Origin: DATAYA01 sp036272815
GTDB taxonomy: Bacteria; Pseudomonadota; Alphaproteobacteria; Acetobacterales; Acetobacteraceae
Assembly: GCA_036272815.1 (NCBI GenBank)
Contig: DATAYA010000200.1
Span: 1 to 39,133, forward strand
Reading direction: 5' to 3'
Length of the DNA stretch: 39,133 nt
Below, one piece after another: positions 16,972 to 24,839 of this stretch. Below the pieces are notes generated by a model. That model did no database searches, was not told the DNA's origin, and saw only the letters and a list, made by a program, of their open reading frames with translations. Made by a program: the position numbers and the translations under genes. The stretch's first letter is position 1. Each line of letters starts with the position of its first letter.

Positions 16972-17436
16972 ATGGGCAGTAGTCGCGGCCCGGCGCAGGA
17001 CGCCGGGCCGGAGATCATTCTGGCCGACCCTGCCTGGCGCCGCATGGTGCCGGGCGCAGAGACCGTCGCGCGTCGCGCCGCCCGCGCCGCCGGTGTTGCC
17101 TGTTCCGTCGTGCTCGCCTCCGATGGCGCGGTGCGGCGGCTCAATCACCGTCACCGCGGCCGCAACAAGCCGACCAATGTGCTGACCTTTCCGCCGCTGC
17201 CCGCTGCGCTCGGTGGCGCGGCCGGAGAAATAATCCTCGCCTGCGGCGTGGTGCGGCGGGAGGCGCGGGCGGCCGGCCGCCGCGCGGCGCACCACCTGGC
17301 CCATCTCGTCGTGCATGGCTGCCTGCATCTCGACGGCCACGACCACCACGGTGCCGGCGAGGCGCGGCGGATGGAGCGCGAGGAAGCGCGCATCCTGCAC
17401 CGGCTGCGGGTGCCCAACCCGTGGCGCGGGTCGTGA
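16972..17436 (+). CDS. ybeY: Endoribonuclease YbeY, rRNA maturation factor
   Basis: YbeY is a single-strand-specific metallo-endoribonuclease needed for 16S rRNA 3'-end maturation and ribosome quality control. The 154-residue length is right for the family. The metal site HxxxHxxxxxH is H115, H119 and H125 within HGCLHLDGHDH. The upstream NKPTNVLTFP motif (66-74) is also diagnostic. The gene starts 5 bases after phoH, and its stop overlaps the start of the CBS-domain gene by four bases. Confidence 0.94.
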   Translation: MGSSRGPAQDAGPEIILADPAWRRMVPGAETVARRAARAAGVACSVVLASDGAVRRLNHRHRGRNKPTNVLTFPPLPAALGGAAGEIILACGVVRREARAAGRRAAHHLAHLVVHGCLHLDGHDHHGAGEARRMEREEARILHRLRVPNPWRGS

Positions 17437-18329
17437 GCGGCGCGGGCGCGATACGGCCGGGGTTGTTGGGGCGCCTGCGCGCGCGGCTGCGCCGGCGCAG
17501 CATCGAGCACAGCGTCCGCGAGTCGATTGCGGAGCTGGTGCAGGAAGCCGCCGAGGCGCCGCACACGCCCGGCTCCGCTCCCGAGCTGGACCGCCAGGAG
17601 CAGGCGCTGATCGCCAACGTGCTGCGCCTGCGCGGCACCTCGGCCGACGACGTGATGGTGCCGCGCGCCGACATCGTCGCGATCGCCGCCGACAGCACCC
17701 ACGAGCAGGCGATCGCGCTGATCCGCCGCGAGGGCCATTCGCGCCTGCCGGTCTATCGCGGCCAGCTCGACGACATCGTGGGCATGGTCCACATCAAGGA
17801 TGTGTTCGGATACGAAGGCCGGCCGGAGGCATTCCGGCTGGAGCAGGTGCTGCGCCGGCCGCTGATGGTCGCCCCGCAGATCCCGGTGCTCGACCTGCTG
17901 CTGCAGATGCGCCAGGCGCGGATGCACCTGGCACTCGTGGTCGACGAATACGGCGGCATCGACGGGCTGGTGACGATCGAGGACCTCGTCGAGACGATCG
18001 TGGGACCGATCGCGGACGAGCACGACGAGACGCCGGCGCCGATGATCGTCGAACGCGCCGACGGCACGCTCGACGTCGATGCGCGGCTCTCGATCAAGGC
18101 GTTCGAGGCCCGCTTCGGCCAAGTGCTGAGCGAGGACGAGCGGGAGGCCGACATCGACACCGTGGGCGGCCTCGTGTTCATGCTCGCCGGCCGCGTCCCG
18201 GCGCGGGGCGAGGTGCTGGGGCATCCCTCCGGGCTGGAGTTCCGGGTGCTGGATGCCGACGCCCGCCGCATCCGCCGCCTCCGCGTGCGCCGCCCGGCCG
18301 CGAACGAGGCGGCAAGAGCGGCGGAGTAG
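17433..18329 (+). CDS. CorC/HlyC family CBS-domain protein
   Basis: A soluble protein of 298 residues from GTG 17433, whose bases form GTGA with the ybeY stop. A start at GTG 17421 would add four residues and a longer overlap. Two CBS domains lie at about 70-195, with MVPRADIVAIA, GHSRLPVYRGQLDDIVGMVHIKD and LALVVDEYGGIDGLVTIEDLVE. A CorC_HlyC (transporter-associated) domain follows at about 210-290. The family is annotated as CorC or hemolysin-like and linked to Mg/Co efflux; it lacks the membrane domain of full CorB/CNNM proteins. In many alphaproteobacteria lnt follows this gene; here a thiolase gene comes next. Confidence 0.92.
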   Translation: MSGAGAIRPGLLGRLRARLRRRSIEHSVRESIAELVQEAAEAPHTPGSAPELDRQEQALIANVLRLRGTSADDVMVPRADIVAIAADSTHEQAIALIRREGHSRLPVYRGQLDDIVGMVHIKDVFGYEGRPEAFRLEQVLRRPLMVAPQIPVLDLLLQMRQARMHLALVVDEYGGIDGLVTIEDLVETIVGPIADEHDETPAPMIVERADGTLDVDARLSIKAFEARFGQVLSEDEREADIDTVGGLVFMLAGRVPARGEVLGHPSGLEFRVLDADARRIRRLRVRRPAANEAARAAE

Positions 18330-18349
18330 CTTGCCGGCCTAGGAAGGCC

Positions 18350-18364
18350 CTCCCCTAAGGGGAG
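18350..18364. terminator. GC-rich intergenic hairpin after the miaB-corC operon
   Basis: CTCCCCT and AGGGGAG are perfect inverted copies around a single A, and the stem can extend outward past one bulged A. It sits 20 bases after the corC-like stop. No T-run follows, so it is either a weak bidirectional terminator or a copy of the CCTCCCCT-AAGGGGAGG type of dispersed intergenic element seen in many GC-rich proteobacteria. Confidence 0.4.
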
Positions 18365-18427
18365 AGGGAGCTGTTCCTGATGACGGCCCACTTTGTGGCA
18401 ATGCGACCGCATGGGTGCTTTCCTGGA

Positions 18428-18440
18428 GCGGTCCGACCGC
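18428..18440. promoter_or_regulatory. Perfect 6+1+6 inverted repeat upstream of the thiolase gene
   Basis: GCGGTC-C-GACCGC lies 46 bases before the thiolase start. It could be an operator for an unknown regulator; no nearby regulator gene explains it, and short palindromes of this kind are common at 70% GC. Confidence 0.25.
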
Positions 18441-18485
18441 CCACCTGTTGGCTACACTCTGTCGCACGCCCTCCGGGAGCATCCG

Positions 18486-19658
18486 ATGACCGAGACCTGC
18501 ATCGTGGGCTGGGCCCACACGCCGTTCGGCAAGCTCGAAGAACCCGACGTCGAGGCCCTGATAGCCCGCGTCGCCGGAGCCGCGATCGCCGATGGCGGCG
18601 TCGAGCCAGCCGAGATCGATGCGGCCTTCGTCGGCCTGTTCAACAACGGCTTCTCGCGGCAGGATTTTCCGTCCTCGCTGGTGGCGCAGGCGGTTCCGGA
18701 GCTGCGCTTCAAGCCCGCGACCCGCTACGAGAACGCCTGCGCGTCCGGCTCCGCCGCGATCCATGGCGCGCGTGATTTCCTCGCCGCCGGCCGCGGCCGG
18801 TTCGCGCTCGTGGTCGGCGTCGAGAAGATGACCGCGACACCCGGTCCGCAGATCGGCGACAACCTGCTCGGCGCTTCCTATCGGCGCGAAGAAGGCGAAA
18901 TTCCGGCGGGTTTCGCGGGCGTGTTCGGCCGCATCGCCGAGCGGTATTTCCAGGCGCATGGCGACCAGTCCGACGCGCTCGCCGCGATCGCGGCGAAGAA
19001 CCACAAGAACGGCGTCGACAACCCCTATGCGCAGATGCGGCGCGACATCGGGTATGAGTTCTGCCGCACGGCCAGCGAGAAAAATCCCTACGTCGCCCCG
19101 CCGCTCAAGCGCACCGACTGCTCGCTGGTCAGCGACGGCGCCGCCGCTCTGGTGCTGACCGACGAAGATACCGCGCGCGCGATGGGGAAGGCGGTGCGGT
19201 TCCGCGCCGCGATTCACGTCAACGATTACCTGCCGCTGTCGCGCCGCGACCCGACGCGCTTCGAGGGCGCCGCCGCGGCATGGGCGCGGGCGCTCGACGT
19301 GGCCGAGGTCGGCCTCGCCGATCTCAGCTTCGTCGAGTTGCACGACTGCTTCACCATTGCCGAACTGCTTGCCTACGAGGCGATGGGCCTGACGCCGCAC
19401 GGCCAGGGCGCCCGCGCGGTGCTGGAGGGCTGGACTGCGCCGGACGGACGGCTGCCGGTCAACCGTTCCGGCGGACTGAAGGCGAAGGGCCATCCGGTCG
19501 GCGCCACCGGCGTCTCCATGCACGCGATCGCGGCGATGCAGCTCACCGGGCAGGCAGGGGCGATGCAGCTCCCGCGCGCCGAGCTGGCGGGCGTGTTCAA
19601 CATGGGCGGCGCCGCAGTCGCCAACTACGTTTCTGTTCTCGAGCCGCTCGCCGGGTAA
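18486..19658 (+). CDS. Thiolase (SCP2-type acetyl-CoA acetyltransferase family)
   Basis: A 390-residue cytoplasmic thiolase. The nucleophile is C85 in YENACASGSA. The second half has the ELHDCF motif (H286, with the adjacent Cys that acts as base in SCP2-type thiolases) and KGHPVGATG (H336). These fit a CoA-dependent Claisen condensation or thiolytic cleavage; substrate cannot be told from sequence. The start is ATG 18486 with GGGAG 8 bases upstream. It stands alone, 13 bases from the convergent LysE-type gene. No hydratase or dehydrogenase partner is nearby, so a complete beta-oxidation operon is not visible. Confidence 0.92.
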   Translation: MTETCIVGWAHTPFGKLEEPDVEALIARVAGAAIADGGVEPAEIDAAFVGLFNNGFSRQDFPSSLVAQAVPELRFKPATRYENACASGSAAIHGARDFLAAGRGRFALVVGVEKMTATPGPQIGDNLLGASYRREEGEIPAGFAGVFGRIAERYFQAHGDQSDALAAIAAKNHKNGVDNPYAQMRRDIGYEFCRTASEKNPYVAPPLKRTDCSLVSDGAAALVLTDEDTARAMGKAVRFRAAIHVNDYLPLSRRDPTRFEGAAAAWARALDVAEVGLADLSFVELHDCFTIAELLAYEAMGLTPHGQGARAVLEGWTAPDGRLPVNRSGGLKAKGHPVGATGVSMHAIAAMQLTGQAGAMQLPRAELAGVFNMGGAAVANYVSVLEPLAG

Positions 19659-19671
19659 TCCCGATCGGTGT

Positions 19672-20322
19672 TCATCGCTCCAGGGCGAGGGTGGCGCCGA
19701 AGCCCATGAAGGCGAGGCCGCCGAGGCGGTCGATCCAGTGGCGGAGGCGGGTGAACGCGGAGGCGGCCGGACGCGTGGTCAGGGCGCAGGCGAGGGTGCC
19801 GTACCAAGTGAGGGCGATGGTGGTCATGATCGCCGCGGCGCCGAGGCCGAGTGCGATCGTCGGATGCGGCGGCAGGGTGGCGGCGAACAGGCTGGCCGTG
19901 AACAACGCGGCCTTGGGGTTGGCGAGGTTGGTGATGAGGCCGAGGCGGAAGGCGGACCCGGCCGAGAGCGGGCGGAGATGCGGGGTTCGTGCAGTCCGGC
20001 CATGAAAGCTGCCGACGAAGAGCCTGGCGCCGAGATAGAGCAGGTAGGCACCGCCACCGAGCTTGAGGGCGAGATAGAGCCAGGGTGCGGCGGCAAACAG
20101 CGCGTGGATGCCGAAGAACCCGGCCAGCCCCCAGACACAGGTCCCGCAGGCGACCCCCAGCACGGTCCTGATCCCGACGGCGCGGTCGTTGGTGACGGCG
20201 ACCCGAGTCGTGACCAGGAAGTCGGGTCCCGGCACGAGAGTGGCTGCGAACCATATCGCGGCGATGGAGAGGAGGACGGTTGCGGTCTGGTGCATGGCGG
20301 CAGCGTTGGGCCAAGGCGTCAT
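19672..20322 (-). CDS. LysE family translocator (amino-acid or metabolite exporter)
   Basis: A 216-residue inner-membrane protein with about six hydrophobic segments. The LysE/RhtB hallmarks are LVPGPDFLVTTRVAVTNDRAVGIRTVLGVACG in the first third (split by a short loop) and GLITNLANPKAALF in the middle. These proteins export amino acids or related small molecules by proton antiport. The start is uncertain: ATG 20322 is used here, GTG 20325 is one codon longer, and ATG 20295 just before TM1 would give 207 residues. The divergent epimerase-like gene starts only about 20 bases from the longer start, so the shorter start leaves more room for promoters. Confidence 0.88.
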   Translation of the reverse strand: MTPWPNAAAMHQTATVLLSIAAIWFAATLVPGPDFLVTTRVAVTNDRAVGIRTVLGVACGTCVWGLAGFFGIHALFAAAPWLYLALKLGGGAYLLYLGARLFVGSFHGRTARTPHLRPLSAGSAFRLGLITNLANPKAALFTASLFAATLPPHPTIALGLGAAAIMTTIALTWYGTLACALTTRPAASAFTRLRHWIDRLGGLAFMGFGATLALER

Positions 20323-20342
20323 CACTGTCCAGGCCCGCTCGC

Positions 20343-21218
20343 GTGACCGGCCCGGTTCTGCTCGTCCTCGGGCTCGGCTACAGCGGCGGCGCCGTTGCCC
20401 GCGCCGCCGCCGATGCCGGGTTTCGGGTTATCGGCACACGTCGCGCGCTGGATGGCGCAAAAACGGACGGCGTTGAAGTTCTCCGGTTCGCGCAGGCCGC
20501 GCCAGCCATCGCCGCCGCCACCCACCTCCTGGTCACGGCACCCCCTGACGAGGCCGGCGACCCCGTGCTCGTCCGCTTCCGCGCCGAAATCGCCGCAGCC
20601 CCCGCGTTGCACTGGATCGGCTATCTGTCCAGCCTCGTCGTCTACGGCAACCGCGACGGCGCCTGGGTGGACGAGACGAGCCCGCTCGCCCCCAGCGGCG
20701 AGCGCGGCCGCCGCCGGGTCGCCGCCGAGGCTGCCTGGCGCGGTGCCGCCGCCGGCCGCGCGCTCGACATATTCCGCGTCGCCGGCATCTACGGCCCGGG
20801 CCGCTCCGCCTTCGACAACCTCCGCGCCGGCACCGCCCGCCGCGTCGTTAAGCCCGGCCACGCCTTCAGCCGCATCCACCGCGACGACATCGCGGCAGGT
20901 GTCCTCGCGGCGATACGCCAGGACCGCCCGTCCGGGCCGCGCGTGCTCCATCTCGCCGACGACGAACCCGCCGAGAGCGCCGCAGTGACAAAGGAGGCCG
21001 CACGCCTCCTCGGCATCCCGCCGCCGCCCGCCGTCGCGTTCGCTGACGCGCTCCCCGCGATGAGCGCGATGGCGCGCAGCTTCTGGGCCGAGAGCCGCCG
21101 CGTGCGCAGCACCGCGACGCAGGCCGCACTCGGCCGCGCCTGGCTTCATCCCACATACCGCGACGGCCTGCGTGCTATCCTCGACGAGGAGCGCCGGGAC
21201 AGCGCCCGAAAGCTTTAG
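20343..21218 (+). CDS. NAD(P)-dependent epimerase/dehydratase-like protein (YeeZ type, atypical SDR)
   Basis: A 291-residue protein starting at GTG 20343. It opens with VLLVLGLGYSGGAVARA, a Rossmann dinucleotide-binding motif of the GxGYxG kind found in YeeZ-like atypical short-chain dehydrogenases. Later come YLSSLVVYGNRDGAWVDE, FRVAGIYGPGRSAFDNL and FSRIHRDDIAAGVLAA, all standard for NAD(P)-binding epimerase-fold proteins of this branch. The usual YxxxK pair is not evident (VVYGNRDG), so enzymatic activity is uncertain. Its TAG overlaps the stop of the convergent kinase gene. Confidence 0.85.
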   Translation: MTGPVLLVLGLGYSGGAVARAAADAGFRVIGTRRALDGAKTDGVEVLRFAQAAPAIAAATHLLVTAPPDEAGDPVLVRFRAEIAAAPALHWIGYLSSLVVYGNRDGAWVDETSPLAPSGERGRRRVAAEAAWRGAAAGRALDIFRVAGIYGPGRSAFDNLRAGTARRVVKPGHAFSRIHRDDIAAGVLAAIRQDRPSGPRVLHLADDEPAESAAVTKEAARLLGIPPPPAVAFADALPAMSAMARSFWAESRRVRSTATQAALGRAWLHPTYRDGLRAILDEERRDSARKL

Positions 21219-22549
21219 ACCGGCAGCCGTATCCGCGCCCGCAAGCCTCCCATCGGGCTCTGCTCCAGGTAGATGTCCCCGCCATGCGCGCGGACGATAT
21301 CGCGCGCGATCGTGAGGCCGAGCCCGGTGCCGCCGGCCGCCCCGCTCTCGAACGGGCGGAACACACTCTCCCGCCGTTCCGGCGGGATGCCGGGCCCGTC
21401 ATCGTCCACCGTCACCTGCACCGTGCGCCCCTGCGGCAGTGCCGAGAGCGCGATCCGCCGGGCGTGCCGACGCGCATTGTCGACCAGGTTCGTCACCGCC
21501 CGCCGCACGGCGTCCGGCCGCAGCCGCAGCGTCAGTCCCCCCGGCGTTTCCAGCGCCACCTCCGCCCCCGCCCGCCGCGCGCCGCTCGCGACCTCCTCCA
21601 GGAGCGCCGAGAGATCGACCGCCTGCGCCTCCTCGGTCCCCTCGCCACGGGCAAAGGCGAGATAGCCGCCGATCATGCGGTCCATCTCCTCCACGTCCGC
21701 CGTCATCTCTGCGATGTCCGGCGCCAGCGCCTCGCTCTGCGGCAGCATCGCGATCGCCAGCCGCAGGCGCGTGAGCGGCGTGCGCAGGTCGTGGCTGACG
21801 CCCGCCAGCATCTCGACGCGCTGCAACAGGAAGCGACGGATGCGGTCCTGCATCCGGTTGAACGCCGCCGCCGCCTTGCGCACCTCGGCCGCACCCTCTG
21901 GCTTGATCGGGCCGGCGTCGCGGCCCATGCCGAACGACTCCGCCGCCCCCGCGAGCCTGCGGATCGCGCGCACCTGGTTGCGCATGAACAAGGCGGCGAT
22001 CGCGAACAGCAGCGCCGCACTGCCGCCCACCCAGACGACGAAAATGTAAATCGCCGAGGTCGAGAGCCGCTTGCGCGGCGCCTGCACCACCAGCACGCCG
22101 TCGGAAAGCTGCACGCGGATCATCACCGATTGCGGATCGGTGCTCCAGTCCATCGTGAACGGACGCGTGAGTTTCTGCTGCAGCTCGGCGGAGAGGTCGT
22201 TGTCCACCGGCCCGATCACGCTGGTGCGCTTGACCGGGAGCAGCTTCGCACCGGGGTCGATGTGCATGCCGAAGATGTATTCGTCGTGCGCCATCTGCAT
22301 GATCCAGCGCTCGTTGGCGCGGCCCGGGAAGCGGCGCATCAGGTCGAGCACCGAGGCGATCTCGCCTGCGACCGACCCGGACAGCCGCCGCGAGACGATG
22401 TCGAGATGGCTGCCGTAGAAGATCTGCAAGGCCACCCCCTGCAGCAGCAGCAGCGGCACCAGGATGATGAGCAGGCTACGCCCCAGCAGCGAGCGCGGCA
22501 CGATCTTGCGCCCCATGCGGCCGAGCCCGAAGCCGAGATTCGCGCGCAT
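21215..22549 (-). CDS. Sensor histidine kinase, EnvZ-like
   Basis: A 444-residue membrane kinase. TM1 is at about 24-46 and TM2 at about 165-189, enclosing a periplasmic domain of some 118 residues. A HAMP domain lies at about 190-240. The dimerisation/phosphoacceptor box is GVSHDLRTPLTRLR with H253. The ATPase domain shows TNLVDNARRHA (N box), DDDGPGIP and GTGLGLTIA (G boxes). The gene starts 6 bases after the response regulator stop, so the pair is co-translated. EnvZ is its best structural analogue, but the periplasmic signal is unknown. The stop overlaps that of the convergent gene. Confidence 0.94.
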   Translation of the reverse strand: MRANLGFGLGRMGRKIVPRSLLGRSLLIILVPLLLLQGVALQIFYGSHLDIVSRRLSGSVAGEIASVLDLMRRFPGRANERWIMQMAHDEYIFGMHIDPGAKLLPVKRTSVIGPVDNDLSAELQQKLTRPFTMDWSTDPQSVMIRVQLSDGVLVVQAPRKRLSTSAIYIFVVWVGGSAALLFAIAALFMRNQVRAIRRLAGAAESFGMGRDAGPIKPEGAAEVRKAAAAFNRMQDRIRRFLLQRVEMLAGVSHDLRTPLTRLRLAIAMLPQSEALAPDIAEMTADVEEMDRMIGGYLAFARGEGTEEAQAVDLSALLEEVASGARRAGAEVALETPGGLTLRLRPDAVRRAVTNLVDNARRHARRIALSALPQGRTVQVTVDDDGPGIPPERRESVFRPFESGAAGGTGLGLTIARDIVRAHGGDIYLEQSPMGGLRARIRLPV

Positions 22550-22555
22550 GGCGGT

Positions 22556-23254
22556 TCAGCCGCCCGGCTTGAGCACGTAGCCGCGGCCGCGCACGGTGTG
22601 GAGGAAGCGCGGCTCGCGGCTGTCCGGCTCGATCTTGCGGCGCAGGCGCGTCACCTGCACGTCGATCGCGCGCTCGCCGGTCTCGTCCATGCCGAGCACG
22701 GCGGCGAGGTCGCCACGCGAGAGCACCTCGCCCGGCCGCCGCGCCAATGCCTGCAACAGCGACGCGTCGCCGCCGGTGAGGTGGATCGGCCCGTCCGGCC
22801 CGCGCAGGGCGGCGCGCACGACGTCAAACTCCAGAGGGCCGATCCGCACCGGCCCGGGCGGGTCCGTGCTCGGCGGCGGCAGGGCTGCGCGGCGCAGCAT
22901 CGCGCGCAGCCGCAGCAGCAGCTCGCGCGGCTCGAACGGCTTGCCGAGATAGTCGTCCGCACCGGCCTCGAAGCCCGCGATGCGGTCCTCCGGCGCGCCG
23001 CGCGCGGTCAGCAGCAGGATCGGCACCGCGGTCTCCTCCTGCCGCAGCGCCTCCGTCAGCGCGAGGCCGCTCTCGTCGGGCATCATCACGTCCAGAACCA
23101 GCAGGTCAGGCTGCAGGAAGCCGAGTTTGGTGCGCGCCTCGGTGGCATTCTCCGCAACGGTCACGCGGAACCCGTTCTCCGCCAGATAGCGCGACAGCAG
23201 TCCGCGCAGTCGCGCATCGTCGTCGACGACGAGAACATGCGCCTCGGCGGTCAT
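22556..23254 (-). CDS. OmpR-family response regulator (PetR-like)
   Basis: A 232-residue regulator starting at ATG 23252-23254, 13 bases after the marR stop. A start at 23308 would add 18 unlike residues and overlap marR. The receiver has the acidic DDD at 11-13, phospho-site D55 (LLVLDVMMP), T83 and K105 (GKPFEPRELL). The C-terminal OmpR/PhoB winged helix ends with DVQVTRLRRKIEPD and TVRGRGYVLKPGG. The MarR-then-OmpR order next to a branched-chain aminotransferase gene recalls PetP-PetR of Rhodobacter, where PetR is needed for cytochrome bc1 expression. Here a kinase gene follows directly. The PetR name is an inference. Confidence 0.92.
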   Translation of the reverse strand: MTAEAHVLVVDDDARLRGLLSRYLAENGFRVTVAENATEARTKLGFLQPDLLVLDVMMPDESGLALTEALRQEETAVPILLLTARGAPEDRIAGFEAGADDYLGKPFEPRELLLRLRAMLRRAALPPPSTDPPGPVRIGPLEFDVVRAALRGPDGPIHLTGGDASLLQALARRPGEVLSRGDLAAVLGMDETGERAIDVQVTRLRRKIEPDSREPRFLHTVRGRGYVLKPGG

Positions 23255-23267
23255 CGCATTGCCGCAT

Positions 23268-23789
23268 TCATGCGCGCACCCGTCGCGGCGGCTCCGGTGC
23301 GTCGACATAGGCGCGACCGCCCGCGTCCATGATGCCGCGCATCACCCGCCGGAAGCCCTCGACGGCCACCGGCCCGGCCTCGCGATAGGCGGCCAGCAGC
23401 CGCTCGCGCTGCCGCTCGAACAGCCGGCGTTCGAGCGTCAGGCCCGCCTGCGTCAAGGTCAGCAGCCGCTGGCGCCGGTCGGCGCGGCCGGTCGCCTGCG
23501 AGACGAGCCCGCCCTCGATCAGCGCGCCCAGCACCCGCGCGAGGCTCTGCTTGGTGATGCGCAGGATCGCCAGCAGCTCAGAGACGGGTATGCCGGGATT
23601 GCGGCCGATGAAGTGCAGCGCCCGGTGATGCGCCCGCCCGAGCCCGAGTTCCTCCAGGATCGGGTCGGCCGCGCCGGTGAAGTCCCGATAGGCGAAAAAG
23701 AGCATGTCCTGCGCCGCCCGCATCTCCTCCTCGCGCAGGAACAGCAGCGACGAGCCGGCCGGGGCGGCGCGCGGATCGGTCAGACTCAA
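23268..23789 (-). CDS. MarR-family transcriptional regulator (PetP-like)
   Basis: A 173-residue winged-helix regulator. The start is TTG 23787-23789, preceded at 3 bases by a strong GGAGGAGAG. An internal ATG about 22 codons later would also leave a complete domain. The MarR core includes LGLGRAHHRALHFIGRNPGIPVSELLAILRITKQSLARVLGALIEGGLV in two helices, and the wing DRRQRLLTLT. Gene order marR-regulator-kinase on one strand, divergent from ilvE, matches the alphaproteobacterial PetP-PetR neighbourhood. A TTGAC-N6-GTCAA palindrome 83 bases upstream may be its operator (inferred). Confidence 0.9.
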   Translation of the reverse strand: MSLTDPRAAPAGSSLLFLREEEMRAAQDMLFFAYRDFTGAADPILEELGLGRAHHRALHFIGRNPGIPVSELLAILRITKQSLARVLGALIEGGLVSQATGRADRRQRLLTLTQAGLTLERRLFERQRERLLAAYREAGPVAVEGFRRVMRGIMDAGGRAYVDAPEPPRRVRA

Positions 23790-23871
23790 CTCTCTCCTCC
23801 GAATGGCGCTATGACAGCATCGCCACTCTGCCCAGGCATATCTGGCATTCGTGTGGCATAGGGCAGTGTTG

Positions 23872-23900
23872 TTGACTGAAATGTCAAATCGCCATACGGT
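23872..23900 (+). promoter_or_regulatory. Candidate ilvE promoter with overlapping palindromic operator
   Basis: TTGACT at 23872-23877 and TACGGT at 23895-23900 are separated by 17 bases, a good sigma-70 spacing. The -35 box is the left arm of TTGAC-N6-GTCAA (23872-23887); the right arm read on the other strand gives TTGACA pointing toward marR. One dyad could thus serve two divergent promoters and a dimeric repressor. No good minus-strand -10 is seen. Just upstream, CTGCCC/GGGCAG and three GGCAT copies at 23836-23859 add further repeated structure. Confidence 0.5.
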
Positions 23901-23939
23901 TTGTACGAGAAGAGCAACATAATTACTTGGAGACGGGTC

Positions 23940-24839
23940 ATGGCGCTTGTTCCCTTCGACGACCGCGACGGCTGGATCTGGTGGGATGGCCAGCTGGTGC
24001 CGTGGCGCGAGGCCAAGCTGCATGTACTCACGCACGGCCTGCACTACGCGAGCGCGGTCTTCGAAGGCGAACGCTGCTATTCCGGCAACGTGTTCAAGCT
24101 GCGGGCGCATACCGAGCGGCTGCTCGCCTCCGGGCGCATTCTCGGCTTCGAAATACCCTGGACCGCCGACCAGATCGACGCCGCCTGCCGGGAGGTGTTG
24201 GCCGCCAACAACCTGACCGAGGCCTATGTGCGGCCGCTCGCCTGGCGCGGCTCGGAGATGCTGGCGGTTGCGGCGCAGCAGACCAAGATCCATCTCGCGA
24301 TCGCCTGCTGGGCGTGGCCGAACCTGTTCGGCGCCGACCGGATGACGGGCGTCCGCCTTGGCATGGCGCATTGGAAGCGCCCGGATCCCGAAACGGCGCC
24401 CACCGCGTCGAAGGCCGCCGGACTGTACATGGTCGGCACGCTCGCCAAGCACGAGGCAGAGGCGGCCGGCTGGGAGGACGCGCTGATGCTCGATTGGCGC
24501 GGCCGGGTGGCGGAGGCGACGGGGGCGAACATCTTCTTCGTCATGGACGGGGAGGTTCATACGCCGACGCCGGACTGCTTCCTCGACGGGATCACGCGGC
24601 GGACGGTGATGGCGATCGCGCGCCGTCACCAGATGAAGGTGGTCGAGCGCGTTATCATGCCCGACGAATTGCCGCGCGCGACCGAGGTGTTCCTCGCCGG
24701 CACCGCCGCCGAGGTGACGCCGGTGCGGCAGATCGCCGACCACGCCTACACGCCCGGCCGGATCACCGAGACGCTGCTGCGTGACTACGAGGGGCTGGTG
24801 CGGCTCTCGCCGGCGGAGGTCTCGGCGCGGGCGGCCTAG
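23940..24839 (+). CDS. ilvE: Branched-chain-amino-acid aminotransferase
   Basis: A class IV PLP-dependent aminotransferase of 299 residues that interconverts Leu/Ile/Val and their 2-oxo acids in the cytoplasm. The N-terminal WDGQLVPWREAKLHVLTHGLHYASAVFEGER is diagnostic in pattern. The PLP lysine is K158 (TASKAAGLY), with E192 in VAEATGANIFFV and the phosphate-binding GTAAEVTPV near the C-terminus. The start is ATG 23940, 7 bases after GGAGA; the longer frame adds 13 unlike residues. Its TAG and that of the convergent gene share the palindrome CTAG. D-amino-acid or aminodeoxychorismate-lyase relatives are less likely given the sequence around K158. Confidence 0.93.
   Translation: MALVPFDDRDGWIWWDGQLVPWREAKLHVLTHGLHYASAVFEGERCYSGNVFKLRAHTERLLASGRILGFEIPWTADQIDAACREVLAANNLTEAYVRPLAWRGSEMLAVAAQQTKIHLAIACWAWPNLFGADRMTGVRLGMAHWKRPDPETAPTASKAAGLYMVGTLAKHEAEAAGWEDALMLDWRGRVAEATGANIFFVMDGEVHTPTPDCFLDGITRRTVMAIARRHQMKVVERVIMPDELPRATEVFLAGTAAEVTPVRQIADHAYTPGRITETLLRDYEGLVRLSPAEVSARAA

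Noticed and set aside
21284..23332. 682-codon plus-strand open frame opposite the kinase and regulator genes
   Set aside because: Arg/His/Gln-rich shadow product; the minus-strand frames have complete kinase and OmpR motifs.
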